Assembly (NCBI GenBank): GCA_001599755.1
Contig: BCHX01000003.1
Span: 3,197,289 to 3,261,288 of the forward strand
Length of the DNA: 64,000 nucleotides
Origin: Gliomastix tumulicola
Lineage: Eukaryota; Ascomycota; Sordariomycetes; Hypocreales; Bionectriaceae
Reading direction: 5' to 3'
Position 1 is the first letter of the stretch; every line of letters begins with the position of its first letter. The translations under genes and the position numbers were made by a program. The notes under the pieces are model-generated. The model searched no databases. It worked only from the letters and a program-made list of their open reading frames with translations, and had not been told where the DNA came from. This document shows positions 1 through 9,787 of this stretch, piece by piece.

Positions 1-866
1 TTCAAATGAGGCTCTTCCAAGATTCTTCTACAAGCCATTTTTTCCGGGGAGGAAAATGCCACATCTATCATTCAGGGTTGAGCTCTGCTGAGGCAACTTA
101 CGCCGTCTTGTCATGCACTCGATGGGCAGTTGCTGGCTGAGCTGCATCAGGACAAATAGTCCCTCTGCTATTTACTAGGTATTCTACTTGAGGGGGCCTA
201 CGTTCTTTCTCATTGCACAAAACCTGGCTTCACACTTGCTTGTACCAACATCAGGCGACATCCTGCCTTGCCAGGATACGCCTATTTATGAGTTCACGCC
301 CTGTACCATGTACTATTACTAATAGGTGCTCTCATTCAAATACAGATTCGAGTAGACTAAGAGCTTCTAGATCTCCTTCTCTCTCATCAGCTCCGTGAGA
401 CAGAGCAGCGTGTGACAGGTATAGATGCATCTCCTCGTTCTGCGGGCTAGAGGATCGAGTTGCCTCTAGGCTGAACATCGCACTATATACGCCGAGACAG
501 CAACCGATGCAGATCATCTAGATCGCTTGTCGAAGAGAGTCTACCTCCAGGCGAGCTAGTTGCTAGCTACAGCGCAGCACATGGGTAGGGTAACAATCCA
601 CGGCCAAGAACCTTGACCTTTGAACATTCGACATAGAAGAAATACGTAGGTTTAGGGAATGAACCTGCCAAAGATTGGCCCAAGGATGGATCAAGCAGCG
701 AAAGTGAACGGGTTTTTGACGTGAGGCCCCCTTGTCTAATTGTACATCCTGCCTCTAGTGCCCTATGGCCGCCCTCGAAGATGAACGACCCCAGTCTTCT
801 CAAACACGACGCATCCCCCCCTCGCTCTGACGATCCAATTGCTTTTTAAGTCATGTCCAAACTTGC
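1..866. other. Intergenic, no gene recognised
   Basis: Only short open frames with no family resemblance, no convincing splice pattern and no tRNA are visible. The right part is presumably the 3' flank of the leftward COX9 gene. A gene lying mostly to the left of the window could end here, but I see no coding signal. Confidence 0.6.
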
Positions 867-1357
867 TTATTGCTTGTCCGCGGCGCGCTGAGCCTCGAGC
901 TTGGTGTAGAAGTTGTCGCGGGCGTTGGTTCGCGGGACGTGGAAGCCGTACCTGGACCATGGTTAGAATCTTGCCACACCCAATTCGCAAGCCATGTGCG
1001 CAGGCAAGGAGAGCTCATACCAGAAGAGGTTGGCAGCGACAAAGCCAGTTCCTAGTCCAATTGGGTCAGCTCTGTCGGACCATTCCGTGCTTGAACGCTT
1101 TCCGATGCAATTGTGTCCATAGCTCCCAAGATGTCTTCCCAATCCCATGCTATTCGTGTACCGGTCACGTAGTGCGTAGAGGAGGCATACCGAGGGCGAT
1201 TCCGAGGTCCAGGACGAGAGTCCGTCGGAGCATCTACCTCACAAGTCAGTACAGGCAGCTCTCCGTAGGCCCGGGCAGCAGGTTGCAGCCAATGCTGCCG
1301 CTCAATGATCAATTGAGCTCGAGAAGAACGTACACCAGTGATCGGCTTGACGGCCAT
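867..1357 (-). CDS. COX9: Cytochrome c oxidase subunit VIIa (Cox9)
   Basis: Small nuclear-encoded subunit of mitochondrial complex IV, inner membrane. Four exons on the minus strand: 1357-1334, 1233-1191, 1051-1021, 951-867, joining in frame to 60 codons plus stop, the usual length (about 59-60 aa). The protein starts MAVKPITGMLRRTLVLDL, continues with one hydrophobic membrane segment reaching NLFWYG, and ends in a charged tail (YTKLEAQRAADKQ), as in fungal Cox9. Donors are gtacgt, gtatgc and gtatga; acceptors are tag, ctag and ccag. One exon is only 31 nt. It is divergent from the mitochondrial ribosomal protein gene starting at 1667. The splice model is inferred by eye; the family call rests on the whole joined protein. 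Confidence 0.9.
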
Positions 1358-1666
1358 TGTGAATGCGTTTTGCTGAAGGTTGTGGTGGTGGGCGACAGAT
1401 CAGGGAATCGAATGATTTTGTTTCGGCAATATCAGGAGCTCGGGCATGAGAATATCCTGAAGAGGTGATGCTCAGCCGATATTCGCGCTACGGAGCGGCC
1501 ACGTGACCGCAATTGGAGTCGGCCCCGGCAGAACTGCGGAGATGGAAAAAGTTCTGGGTCAGCGAGTCCAACGCAGAGAATCGTTCTGGGTACCTGTATT
1601 CCTGGACGTGCTGTAAAAAGCTGGATTGACGCTCATCAAGTATATGGGCGCAGCATAGCATTGACA
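1358..1666. promoter_or_regulatory. Bidirectional promoter of COX9 and MRPL22 with CACGTGAC and CCAAT
   Basis: Only 309 bp separate the start codons of two divergent nuclear genes for mitochondrial proteins. Near the middle, CACGTGACC lies at 1500-1508 and a CCAAT box (minus strand, ATTGG at 1512-1516) follows at once. CACGTGA is the Cbf1-type bHLH site; the same motif recurs upstream of eL19 and eL18 in this window. That it drives both genes is inference. Confidence 0.55.
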
Positions 1667-2774
1667 ATGGTGCTACGCGTTGCGGCTCGCCAGCTTGGGC
1701 GCCCAGGTATTTTCTCCCAGAATATCTATGTTCTTCGCCCGGCCTACTAACCTTCATTCGAGGTACAGCGGCATCACCCCTTCGCACGACCGTCCTTCAG
1801 AATCTCCATCAGAACCAATGCCGCACCAAATGGACGGACTCGGTGTCCGGGATGTGGAATTCGATGCGTGGGCGTCGCCGCAAGGAAGACGACGGCCCCG
1901 GAGCCGAACTCGAAGACCCTCAAGCGCGCAAGCAGCAGCTGGCTCGGAACCAACAGCAGCAGACCAACCTCCAGGGCAACATCTTCCAGGATGAGATCGA
2001 AACGTCCGAATCCGAAGCCTCCAAAGAGAACGCTCCCACCACCGTTTCCAAGACGTATGCAAACACGGCGCTCGTGGTGGATCCCGACCCTCGCTCGAGG
2101 GCCAGGTGGCAGAGGAAGAAGGTCATCCAGATGGTCAGGAAAGGCGGGAAGCTGACCAGGGAGGAGCGCATCAAGATGACGGAGCGCGAGCATCTTCACA
2201 AGTCCGAGTTCCTCCCTACATCAGTCAAGAAGCTCGTCATGCTTGCCCGTCAGATTGCCGGAAAGCCTGTCGACGAGGCCATTACCCAGATGGAATGGTC
2301 AAAGAAGAAGATGGCTGCGGAGCTGAAGTACTATCTCGAGGAAGCGCGCGATTTGGCCGTTGCCCAACGCGGCATGGGATTGGGTCGCGTCAGGGGAGAG
2401 CTTCTGGACAAGCCTCGTAAGATTCGCACCAAGGATGGCAAGTGGCTGGAGATCACCGACCCCACGCGGATGTACGTTGCGCAGTCTTGGGTTGGCCGTG
2501 GCTCTTGGCTCGGCAAGGAGCTCGACTACAAGGGACGAGGAAGACATGGTATCATCAAGCACCCCAGCACAAGTAAGCATCGTCACCTCTACCCTGCTCT
2601 GGTTCCGAACAGTCTACTGACAATCACTTCCTAGGCTTCACGGTGATTCTTAAAGAGGAAAAGACGAGGATACGAGAGTATGAGGAGCGACTGGTCAAGG
2701 AGAAGGCCAAGGGGCCTTGGGTACATCTGCCCAACCGCCCAGTTCACCACCAGCGCCCATATTACTCCTGGTAA
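1667..2774 (+). CDS. MRPL22: Mitochondrial large-subunit ribosomal protein uL22m
   Basis: Component of the mitochondrial 54S subunit, lining the exit tunnel. Exons 1667-1706, 1763-2572, 2635-2774 give 329 aa. Exon 1 encodes MVLRVAARQLGRP, a basic, hydroxyl-poor start that continues as TAASPLRTTVLQNL and looks like a mitochondrial targeting peptide. The uL22 fold follows in the second half (VKKLVMLARQIAGKPVDEAI, then the GRGRHGIIKHPSTSFTVIL hairpin) and the protein ends NRPVHHQRPYYSW. Intron 1 (56 nt) has a perfect CTAAC branch point and a cgag acceptor; intron 2 uses gtaagc/ctag. The central frame is also open upstream without an ATG, so the start depends on splicing of exon 1. Its divergent partner is COX9. 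Confidence 0.88.
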
Positions 2775-3206
2775 AGCGATTAAATTCCAGGTGTATTGTA
2801 GACACATGTATTATCGTCACTTTGTATAATATCATCGGTAGCGCACCGCATATGGCTGTGTATACTACCAAACATTCGGCACTTTCAGGCGTACATCAGG
2901 ATTCACGGCAATCAATAAGCAGTCATACGTAAGCTTGGTGACATTTCCTATATCAATGAGCATGCCAAAATAGAACAAGCCTTCTCCCTGAGAACGATCC
3001 CTTTTTGTCCGTCCGACCTTGAGAACACGAAAATTGAAATGACCTCATCGCAAATTTAGGGATAGAGGATGATTGCTAGCATCACACTCTACCAAAGCTC
3101 GATTCAAGATGCTCGCCAGGAGTGAAGTATGTTTCGACTTGAGAAACAAAGCATAACGCTGGGACTTGCCAGTGTCTAGCCAGGACGTGTGTCCAGTCCC
3201 GGCCAA
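2775..3206. other. Convergent 3' flanks, no gene
   Basis: Lies between the stop codons of MRPL22 (+) and the CFEM gene (-). Moderately A+T-rich, no credible open frame, no tRNA; presumably holds both 3' UTRs and polyadenylation sites. Confidence 0.6.
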
Positions 3207-4338
3207 TCACACCATGATCCGGGGTGTCTGTCGAGGTGGCATGTCCTCATATCGGTTTGTATGCATTTCGATGGACTCGCCACCACGGCCCTTCTCGCCA
3301 AATGAGCCACGATCAGTAGAGGGATACACCCGTCCAGCCGCGGGCGGCATCGGTCGAGAAATATCGACAGACCGGTCTTGGGACCCTCGGTTTCGTCGTC
3401 GACGCATGAAAAAGACCGCAGCAACCACAGCCAGTGCGATGAAGATCACAGCAACACCGACACCAATACCAGCCGCGGCACCCGAGGACAGTCCACCACC
3501 GCCGCCGCCACCGTCTTCGTTCTCGTCCTTTTCTCCGTCCTCGCTAGGGTCACCTGACGAAGATGTCGTTGATGCCCCAGTGTCTTCGGTGGTCGACGGT
3601 TCTGAGGTCGAGGTTGCAGTGCTAGACTCAATAGTGGTTGTCGACTCCTAAAGCTCAAGTTAGGATCAAGCATATTTACGTATGCAACGACAGTTCTGGC
3701 TATACTAACCGATTCAGCAGTGGTGGAGATCGAGGAAGCTTCGGTTGTTGAGGATTCAACTTCGGTGGTCGTAGTAGCCACTTCTGTAGGCTCGGTGGAC
3801 TGTTCAGTCGATGTCACTGGGACATCTGTTGTAGCAGGCGCCTCGGTGCTTGATGGCGCCTCAGTGCTTGATGGCAACTCTGTGCTTGATGGCGCTTCCG
3901 ACGATTGAGGGCGCTCATGGTCTATCAGATACCAGTGTCAGCATTTAAGAATTTCCTGGCTGCCAAATAAGGACACTACTAACTTTTGCAGAAACCTGAC
4001 TCTTTGCTGAAAAGGAAATCCAAAGCTTGGTCTTGTGTAGCTTGGCACGCCTCAACGGAGCAAGCTTGAATACTATTCTGAAAGCTCACATTGGGGCACA
4101 AGCATCCTTCTTGGGTGTCCTGGACGCAGCCGAACTCAATGAATTTGCCGCTAGTACTCGTGAGACAACCAGACTACAATCGTCCAGTTAGTATACATGA
4201 ATCAAGCACAATAGAGATCGATCATCTAAAAGCTGGAGAAGGGGCGAGACGGCCGCTTACTAGACAAGCAGGATCCTGAGCAACAACTCCAATAGCGCTC
4301 AGAGCACTCAGAGCACCCAGAGCAATTAGCCTGCGCAT
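3207..4338 (-). CDS. CFEM-domain, single-pass membrane-anchored surface protein
   Basis: Exons 4338-4261, 4173-3984, 3921-3710, 3647-3207 give 306 aa. Residues 1-21 are a signal peptide (MRRLIALGALSALSAIGVVA) followed by QDPACL. The CFEM domain (about 22-89) has exactly eight cysteines in the family spacing, including FGC, GCLC, QAC, EAC and GFC. A Ser/Thr/Glu/Pro-rich stalk with repeated SSTEAP hexapeptides follows, then a DGGGGGGG linker, one membrane helix (AAAGIGVGVAVIFIALAVVA), a basic stop-transfer (FFMRRRRNR) and a short cytoplasmic tail. CFEM proteins act at the fungal surface in haem/iron uptake, sensing or host interaction; the helix plus tail suggests an anchored, possibly sensing protein rather than a GPI-anchored haem carrier. 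The role is inferred. The three introns are 87, 62 and 62 nt. Confidence 0.85.
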
Positions 4339-6104
4339 TGTGAGGGTTGCGAGAATAAACACAGCAGATGTCGCTCTGGCAGAATGACGCTTTCCAAGGG
4401 ATGTTTAGAAAACAATTGGCACAGTCATCCAGAGGGGGGGCACTGAGCAGTGTGCTGCTTGGACGCGGGGGGTGCTCCTGTTTCGGCGGGGTTTGAAACG
4501 TGTGCTTGGGCCAGGCGTATAGGGAGGCAGATTGCAAGGCTCGAGGTCGTCAATTTCGGGAGTGATCCCTCCGGCTCAGCCGTGCCGTAGAGGTAGAAGT
4601 TCGCGCTGTGCGAAAGGCACAGGTTCGATGATTTAAGCAAGCAGTGGTTGCTGAGGTCGAATTTCAAGTGCCGATGGTTAGAGTGGCGGTGATGAATGCG
4701 TTTCTTGCATTCAGGCGAAGAAATGAGGGGTCGCACAAGAAAACTGCCGTATTGGAGGCGCAAGAGAAGTGACCGACTGTTTCGAGTCGGTGTAGCGTGG
4801 TGAAAAGAGTGTCGATGGCTCAGAAGAACAAGAGATGAAGCGGTGGGAAGCTGAAATCCGGTTGATCACACGACCGAGCGACGCGATAAAGGGGCAGGAG
4901 AGCCGGGGCAGAAAAAGAATGAGAAGGAGTGGAACAGGAGGAGACCTCCTTGTGAGCGAAAAGAGCGTCGTTTGTGCGTTGGCGAAGAAGTGAAATCGGA
5001 GTGAAGGAAAGAGGAATAGGAAGGAAGGAGCTTGTGTGAGGGTAGCTGCCCACGAACACGAAGGCACTAAACCAAACAGCCGTCCGTTAGCGAGGCTGCT
5101 TTAGGCGTGCCCCTGAAAATACAGAAGCGACATTAAGGATCGCCCACAAGGTGCTGGTGGGGTCAATGGCGTACCTGCCTGGAAGGAATTGGTGGGAATT
5201 CCCGAGGCCCTGTAAACACTCCAGCTGCAAACGCGGACACACTTGACTGGCACTCGGACACAACGCCAAAACGCATCTCGCGTTCACAGGGCTCCTTTCC
5301 ATTCTTAGCGCGGAATTGGTGCGACACGCCGATAGCCCACTTGCATTTTCAGCTGGTCTCCCAAGGTTGGTCTTCATGCATGAGCACCTTGGTCACAGGT
5401 AGAGTGAATGCACAGCCTCAGGGCTGTTTTTCGGCGCCTCGTCCGGACCCTGGCCAGTCATGGAGCCAGAGGCTGCCGATGATGTAACCCAGCCCAAACC
5501 CCAGAGTATTTCGTACTAGAGATGCATTTCCATGCATCCGGCTGCATGCAACACCACGTGCCCCGTAAGGCAATATGGGAATATCTGCGGGCTAGACTCA
5601 CCACCCGGGCATCACTTGATCAGCCCATAATTGCTGCAGTGGCTGCACGCACCGCACCGCAGCCTCAGGCAGGAATCGGTGCCGTGTCGCCGAGCCTGGA
5701 GGTCTGTTCCCTCGCGGCTTTCAGCCTGTTCAGCACCTGATGAGGTAACGAGGGACGGATGGTCTGGTCCAGCACGTTCTGGACCCCCCACTGTTCTAGG
5801 TACGGACAATGTGTCAGTCTTACGCACCTCCATCCAGTTTATTTTTTTCCCATTCTTTAATTTTAGCTTCCCCAAGGCGTTGAACTTCCTTGTCAACCAT
5901 CGCCAGCGCATGGCCAGCACACCCCAGGCCTTTGCCTGCCTCCTCAGCGCATTTTCATCGTTTTATTCGTAATCTCTGGGTGCACCTCCTCGAAAACGAG
6001 CAAGACTTGCGACGCTCCATGGCCTACGCCACGGCCTGCTTCTGACGCACGCACGCACCTCAAGTGCAGCAAAGCACAGCACAGCACGGAACGTGCCGCA
6101 CAAG
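4339..6104. other. Long divergent intergenic region (CFEM / PRP24)
   Basis: No credible gene in 1.77 kb. Bases about 4,740-5,050 are strongly pyrimidine-biased on the minus strand, as in the leader of a highly expressed fungal gene, and probably belong to the CFEM promoter or 5' UTR. Near 5,521-5,550 there are three closely spaced ATGCAT/GCATGC-type palindromes, and a CACGTG lies near 5,556. The PRP24 leader is pyrimidine-rich up to about 5,900. Confidence 0.5.
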
Positions 6105-9100
6105 ATGGCCACGCCTATCGGCGAGGACAGCTGGCTGGCCTACCTCGAGGAGACGGTCCGCGATGCATCCGACCTCGAAAAATGTGTTCACGCCATCGAA
6201 GTCCATAAGCGCGCGATCGCCGCCGAGCCGGGAAGCCTGAGACTCTGGCTGGCCTACTGTAACTACTTCTGGTCCTTGTGGGAGAGCAATCTCTCGCCCC
6301 GCGCCGGCTGGTCAGAAGAGGAGCAGTCCATGGGCCGCGAGGTCTTCTCGTTTGGCGCTGCTCTGGATCTGTGGCAGCAAGGCTACGAATCCATCAAATA
6401 TCGCCTCGACGACAGCCACGTGCTCTGGAACCGATGGGTAGGACTCGAGATGGAGCTGCTCTCCAAGACAAGGACCCCCAACGGCATCAAGCGCATCACC
6501 CACCTCTATCGAGACCGACTCCTCACGCCACATATGACATGGGACGAGACATCACAGAGCTACTCTAGTTTCCTCTCCGAATATAACAAGCCGGGCTGGG
6601 AAGAGGCGATGAAGGAGATTACCACTAGTGCCCAGGACGTCAAGAGATTGATTGCTGCCCGGGATCCTTTCGAGATCAAACTGAAACAAGCTGTCCGTGA
6701 TGCAAAGCCTGATGCGCACAAGGCGATCTTTCTAGAATATCTAGAATGGGAGATGCGCCAGAGCAAACGTAATAATGACAGCCCAGAGATTGGCATGGAC
6801 CTGTGTCGCGGCCTATACGCCCGGGCGCTGACCGGCCCGTTCGCTCGTGACGAGAACGTCTGGCATGAGTACATCACTCACCTCTCAGCATCTGTCGCCG
6901 AACCTCAAGCCCCCGTCGATCTGCTCGAGGTTCTGCGCCGGGCGGTCGAGCACTGCCCTTGGTCTGGCGAGCTTTGGAGTCGCAACATCCTGTGCGCAGA
7001 GGAGGCCAAATTAGCGTTCGCCGAAATCGAGTCGATCAAGCATGCTGCCACGAGCCAAGACTTGCTCTACAAGAATGGCATGGAGAGCATGATCGAGATG
7101 TACGTCGCCTGGTGCGGTTTCTTGAAGCGAAAAGCGATGGACGCCAGTGCTGGGGACGAGGCCGTGGATGTTGCGGATGTGGGATTGGCAGCCGCACTCG
7201 AGGATGTGGCGGTTGTAGGCAAGCGGCTCTACGGCAAAGACTTTCAAGGCGACCCGAAGTTCCGGCTTGAGCGGATCTACATTCAGTATCTAACGGAAAA
7301 GAAAGGGGCCATCGATGAAGCCCGCACCCAGTGGAACAAGCTGGCCAGCATGCAGATCCACGCTGACAACCACGACTTCTGGCTTCTCTATTACATGTGG
7401 GAGATGCTCATTTTCTCATCGAGGCCCAGTTCCCTAAGGAGCCCCACGCCGTCAAACAATGCGACTGGATTCCGGGTTCCTTCTCTTGCAACATCTGTTC
7501 TTACCCGGGCAGTGGCACGGACGAACATCGACTGGCCAGAGAAGATCTTGGAAGTGTACCTGCAGCACTGCAATGACTACGAGCCTCCCACATCTCTACG
7601 TAACGCCACCGACAGGGTCCAGAAGGCTGCCAAGGCTCTCAAGAAGCGACGCGAGCGGGAGCAGCAAGAGAAGGAGGAGGCTTATGCTGTCTACTATAAT
7701 GAGCAGCAAGCCAGCGCAGCGGATGAATCTGCTGCCACGCAAGACGCCAAGAGAAAGAGGGAAGAGCCCCAAGCTGGTGCAGAGGAGGAGGCGGATGGTG
7801 CCAGAAAGCGCCGCAAAAACGATTCACAGCCCAGCGATGCTCAAGCGGCTCCCAGTGAGACTGCTGGTGCTGAGGATCAAGCCCAGAAAAGAGACCGAGA
7901 GCACACCACGATTCTGGTGGACAACCTCCCTCACGATATCACACAAACCAAACTCCGACAGTACTTTCGCGAGTATGGGCAGGTCAAGAATATCACAGCT
8001 CTTGTTCGGAACGACGATACGAAGTCCTCGACTGCGCTCGTTGAGTTCAGCAGTCCGGATGAAGCTGTCTCTGCTCTGCTCAGAGATGGAAAGTACATGG
8101 GTCAATCCCAGCTATCCGTGACATCTGGCCATGATCTGACCGTCTACATCGCCAATTACCCACCCACTGCCGATGATTCGTACATTCGAAATCTGTTCAC
8201 GGACTGCGGGGATATCCTCAGTATTCGCTGGCCCAGTCTCAAAGTCAATACCCACAGGCGTTTCTGCTACGTCTCCTTTCGCAGCCGTGAGGCTTCGGCT
8301 CAAGCTGTGAAGAAGGACGGCAAGTTGCTCGAAGGGAAATACAACCTGCTAGCCAAGTACTCCGATCCCAACCAGAAGAAGAGACGGGAAGGCGCCCTTG
8401 CTGAGGGTCGAGAATTGCACTTGAGCAACTTGGACAGGGGCATCAAGGAGTCGGATTTGAAGGACATTTTCTCCAAGTACGGAACCGTCACTAGGATCAA
8501 CATCCCTCAAACACTAAGCGGGACGAATCGGGGATTTGCTTTCCTCGATTTCGAGACTGCTGAACAGGCCCAGGAAGCCGTTGAGCACCTCAACAACATC
8601 AAATTCCGGGGTCGGCTCCTGCAAGTTGAGCTCTCGAAGGACTTCAAGGTCAAGTCGTCGGCTAAAAGCACCCAGGCAGGCCACAGATCTCCCTCTGTGA
8701 CTTCGGGCATCGACGCGGAGGGCGACGCTGCCATGGCTGACGAGGATGACGCCGCGAAAGCCAAAGTCTCGCAGTCCGACATCCGTGATCGTACTATTGG
8801 TCTTATGGGACTCCCTGATACGGTCAATGACGCGCGAGTCCGCGCTTTGGTTGAACCGCTAGGTGCGGTCGTCAGCCTAGTGCTTCAACCACGCCACGGC
8901 AGCGCTAAGATCGAGTTTGCCGATGCAAACGCAGCTGGAAAGGCGAGTCTTGGCCTAGATGGGATGGAATTCGAAGGGAGTACGCTCCGCACAGGCTCGC
9001 TGGAAGAACTTCATCACGCGAGGCCTATGAATGAGCAAGGTGGCAAGCCTAACGAGAAGCCAAAGGCAGGAGCTTCCAAGGCCCTGATGGCGCCACCGGT

Positions 9101-9326
9101 TGCTATTCGTCGTCCTGGGGCGCAAAAGGCAGGGCCGAAACGAGGCCTCGGCTTTGTGGGCGGCCGAAGAGAGGCAGGGGATACCAGTGCAGAGACCTCT
9201 ACTGGGAAGTCCAATGGCGCCCCGAAGCCGAAGAGCAATGCCGATTTCAGGGCACTTTTCATGGCGGACAAGAAGCAGAACGGTGGGGAGAGCGATAAGC
9301 CTCTTGAGGGGGACAAAGGCAACTGA
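6105..9326 (+). CDS. PRP24: U6 snRNP/splicing factor Prp24 (SART3 family)
   Basis: Nuclear RNA chaperone that anneals U4 and U6 snRNAs and recycles U6 during splicing. A single exon of 1,073 aa from the first ATG (MATPIGEDSWLAYLEE); the frame is open four codons further upstream but without an ATG. The N-terminal half (about 1-500) carries half-TPR (HAT) helices (e.g. LWLAYCNYFWSL, VWHEYITHL, FWLLYYMWEML), as in SART3. A basic, nuclear-localisation-like Lys/Arg/Glu linker follows, then RRM1 (about 600-672, TTILVDNLP), RRM2 (677-750, LTVYIANYPP), RRM3 (769-845, ELHLSNLDRG and RGFAFLDF) and a weaker RRM4 (895-965). The C terminus has NADFRALFMADKK (about 1044), matching the Lsm2-8-binding motif of Prp24/SART3. 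Fungal and animal members with HAT repeats are near this length. Confidence 0.92.
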   Translation: MATPIGEDSWLAYLEETVRDASDLEKCVHAIEVHKRAIAAEPGSLRLWLAYCNYFWSLWESNLSPRAGWSEEEQSMGREVFSFGAALDLWQQGYESIKYRLDDSHVLWNRWVGLEMELLSKTRTPNGIKRITHLYRDRLLTPHMTWDETSQSYSSFLSEYNKPGWEEAMKEITTSAQDVKRLIAARDPFEIKLKQAVRDAKPDAHKAIFLEYLEWEMRQSKRNNDSPEIGMDLCRGLYARALTGPFARDENVWHEYITHLSASVAEPQAPVDLLEVLRRAVEHCPWSGELWSRNILCAEEAKLAFAEIESIKHAATSQDLLYKNGMESMIEMYVAWCGFLKRKAMDASAGDEAVDVADVGLAAALEDVAVVGKRLYGKDFQGDPKFRLERIYIQYLTEKKGAIDEARTQWNKLASMQIHADNHDFWLLYYMWEMLIFSSRPSSLRSPTPSNNATGFRVPSLATSVLTRAVARTNIDWPEKILEVYLQHCNDYEPPTSLRNATDRVQKAAKALKKRREREQQEKEEAYAVYYNEQQASAADESAATQDAKRKREEPQAGAEEEADGARKRRKNDSQPSDAQAAPSETAGAEDQAQKRDREHTTILVDNLPHDITQTKLRQYFREYGQVKNITALVRNDDTKSSTALVEFSSPDEAVSALLRDGKYMGQSQLSVTSGHDLTVYIANYPPTADDSYIRNLFTDCGDILSIRWPSLKVNTHRRFCYVSFRSREASAQAVKKDGKLLEGKYNLLAKYSDPNQKKRREGALAEGRELHLSNLDRGIKESDLKDIFSKYGTVTRINIPQTLSGTNRGFAFLDFETAEQAQEAVEHLNNIKFRGRLLQVELSKDFKVKSSAKSTQAGHRSPSVTSGIDAEGDAAMADEDDAAKAKVSQSDIRDRTIGLMGLPDTVNDARVRALVEPLGAVVSLVLQPRHGSAKIEFADANAAGKASLGLDGMEFEGSTLRTGSLEELHHARPMNEQGGKPNEKPKAGASKALMAPPVAIRRPGAQKAGPKRGLGFVGGRREAGDTSAETSTGKSNGAPKPKSNADFRALFMADKKQNGGESDKPLEGDKGN

Positions 9327-9787
9327 GGCCTGCTCTCAACGGCCTCATGATATCTCATTCAACGTAGTCCAATTTCTACGGCATTTAGCCATATTTTCGG
9401 ATGCGACTAACTGGTTGCTTATTCTGCCAGGAACATTGCTCATAGATTTCGACTCCACGGGCAGCTGGGCTCGGGTCTATTACTGAGAGGGCTAACGTTA
9501 TCCGTATGTTCTCGGTCATGTATATTATATGAACAAAAACGCCCGTCGAATGACTAAACGTTTTTCTTAATAAACTGCCCATATTATGACGCCCGACTTT
9601 CCAGGCAGACATCCCGAACATTAACCAGTCTCGCTTCTATATGCTGATCGGGAGCTCCAGTTCTAGTTACGTCCGTTGCACCAAAGCCCAGGTTCCAACT
9701 GCCACGCGAATAGCACGCCTTCTAGCACTTTAAGACTCTGCGAGCCTCCTTCCACACGAATGTTAGGGCCTAGAGGAGCTAGACGGC
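9327..9787. other. Convergent 3' flanks, no gene
   Basis: Between the stops of PRP24 (+) and the DHX29-like gene (-). No credible coding or RNA gene; A+T-richer than its surroundings, consistent with 3' UTRs. Confidence 0.6.

Noticed and set aside
4711..5067. 118-codon minus-strand frame upstream of the CFEM gene
   Set aside because: Phe/Leu/Ser/Pro composition reflects a pyrimidine-rich leader, not a protein family.
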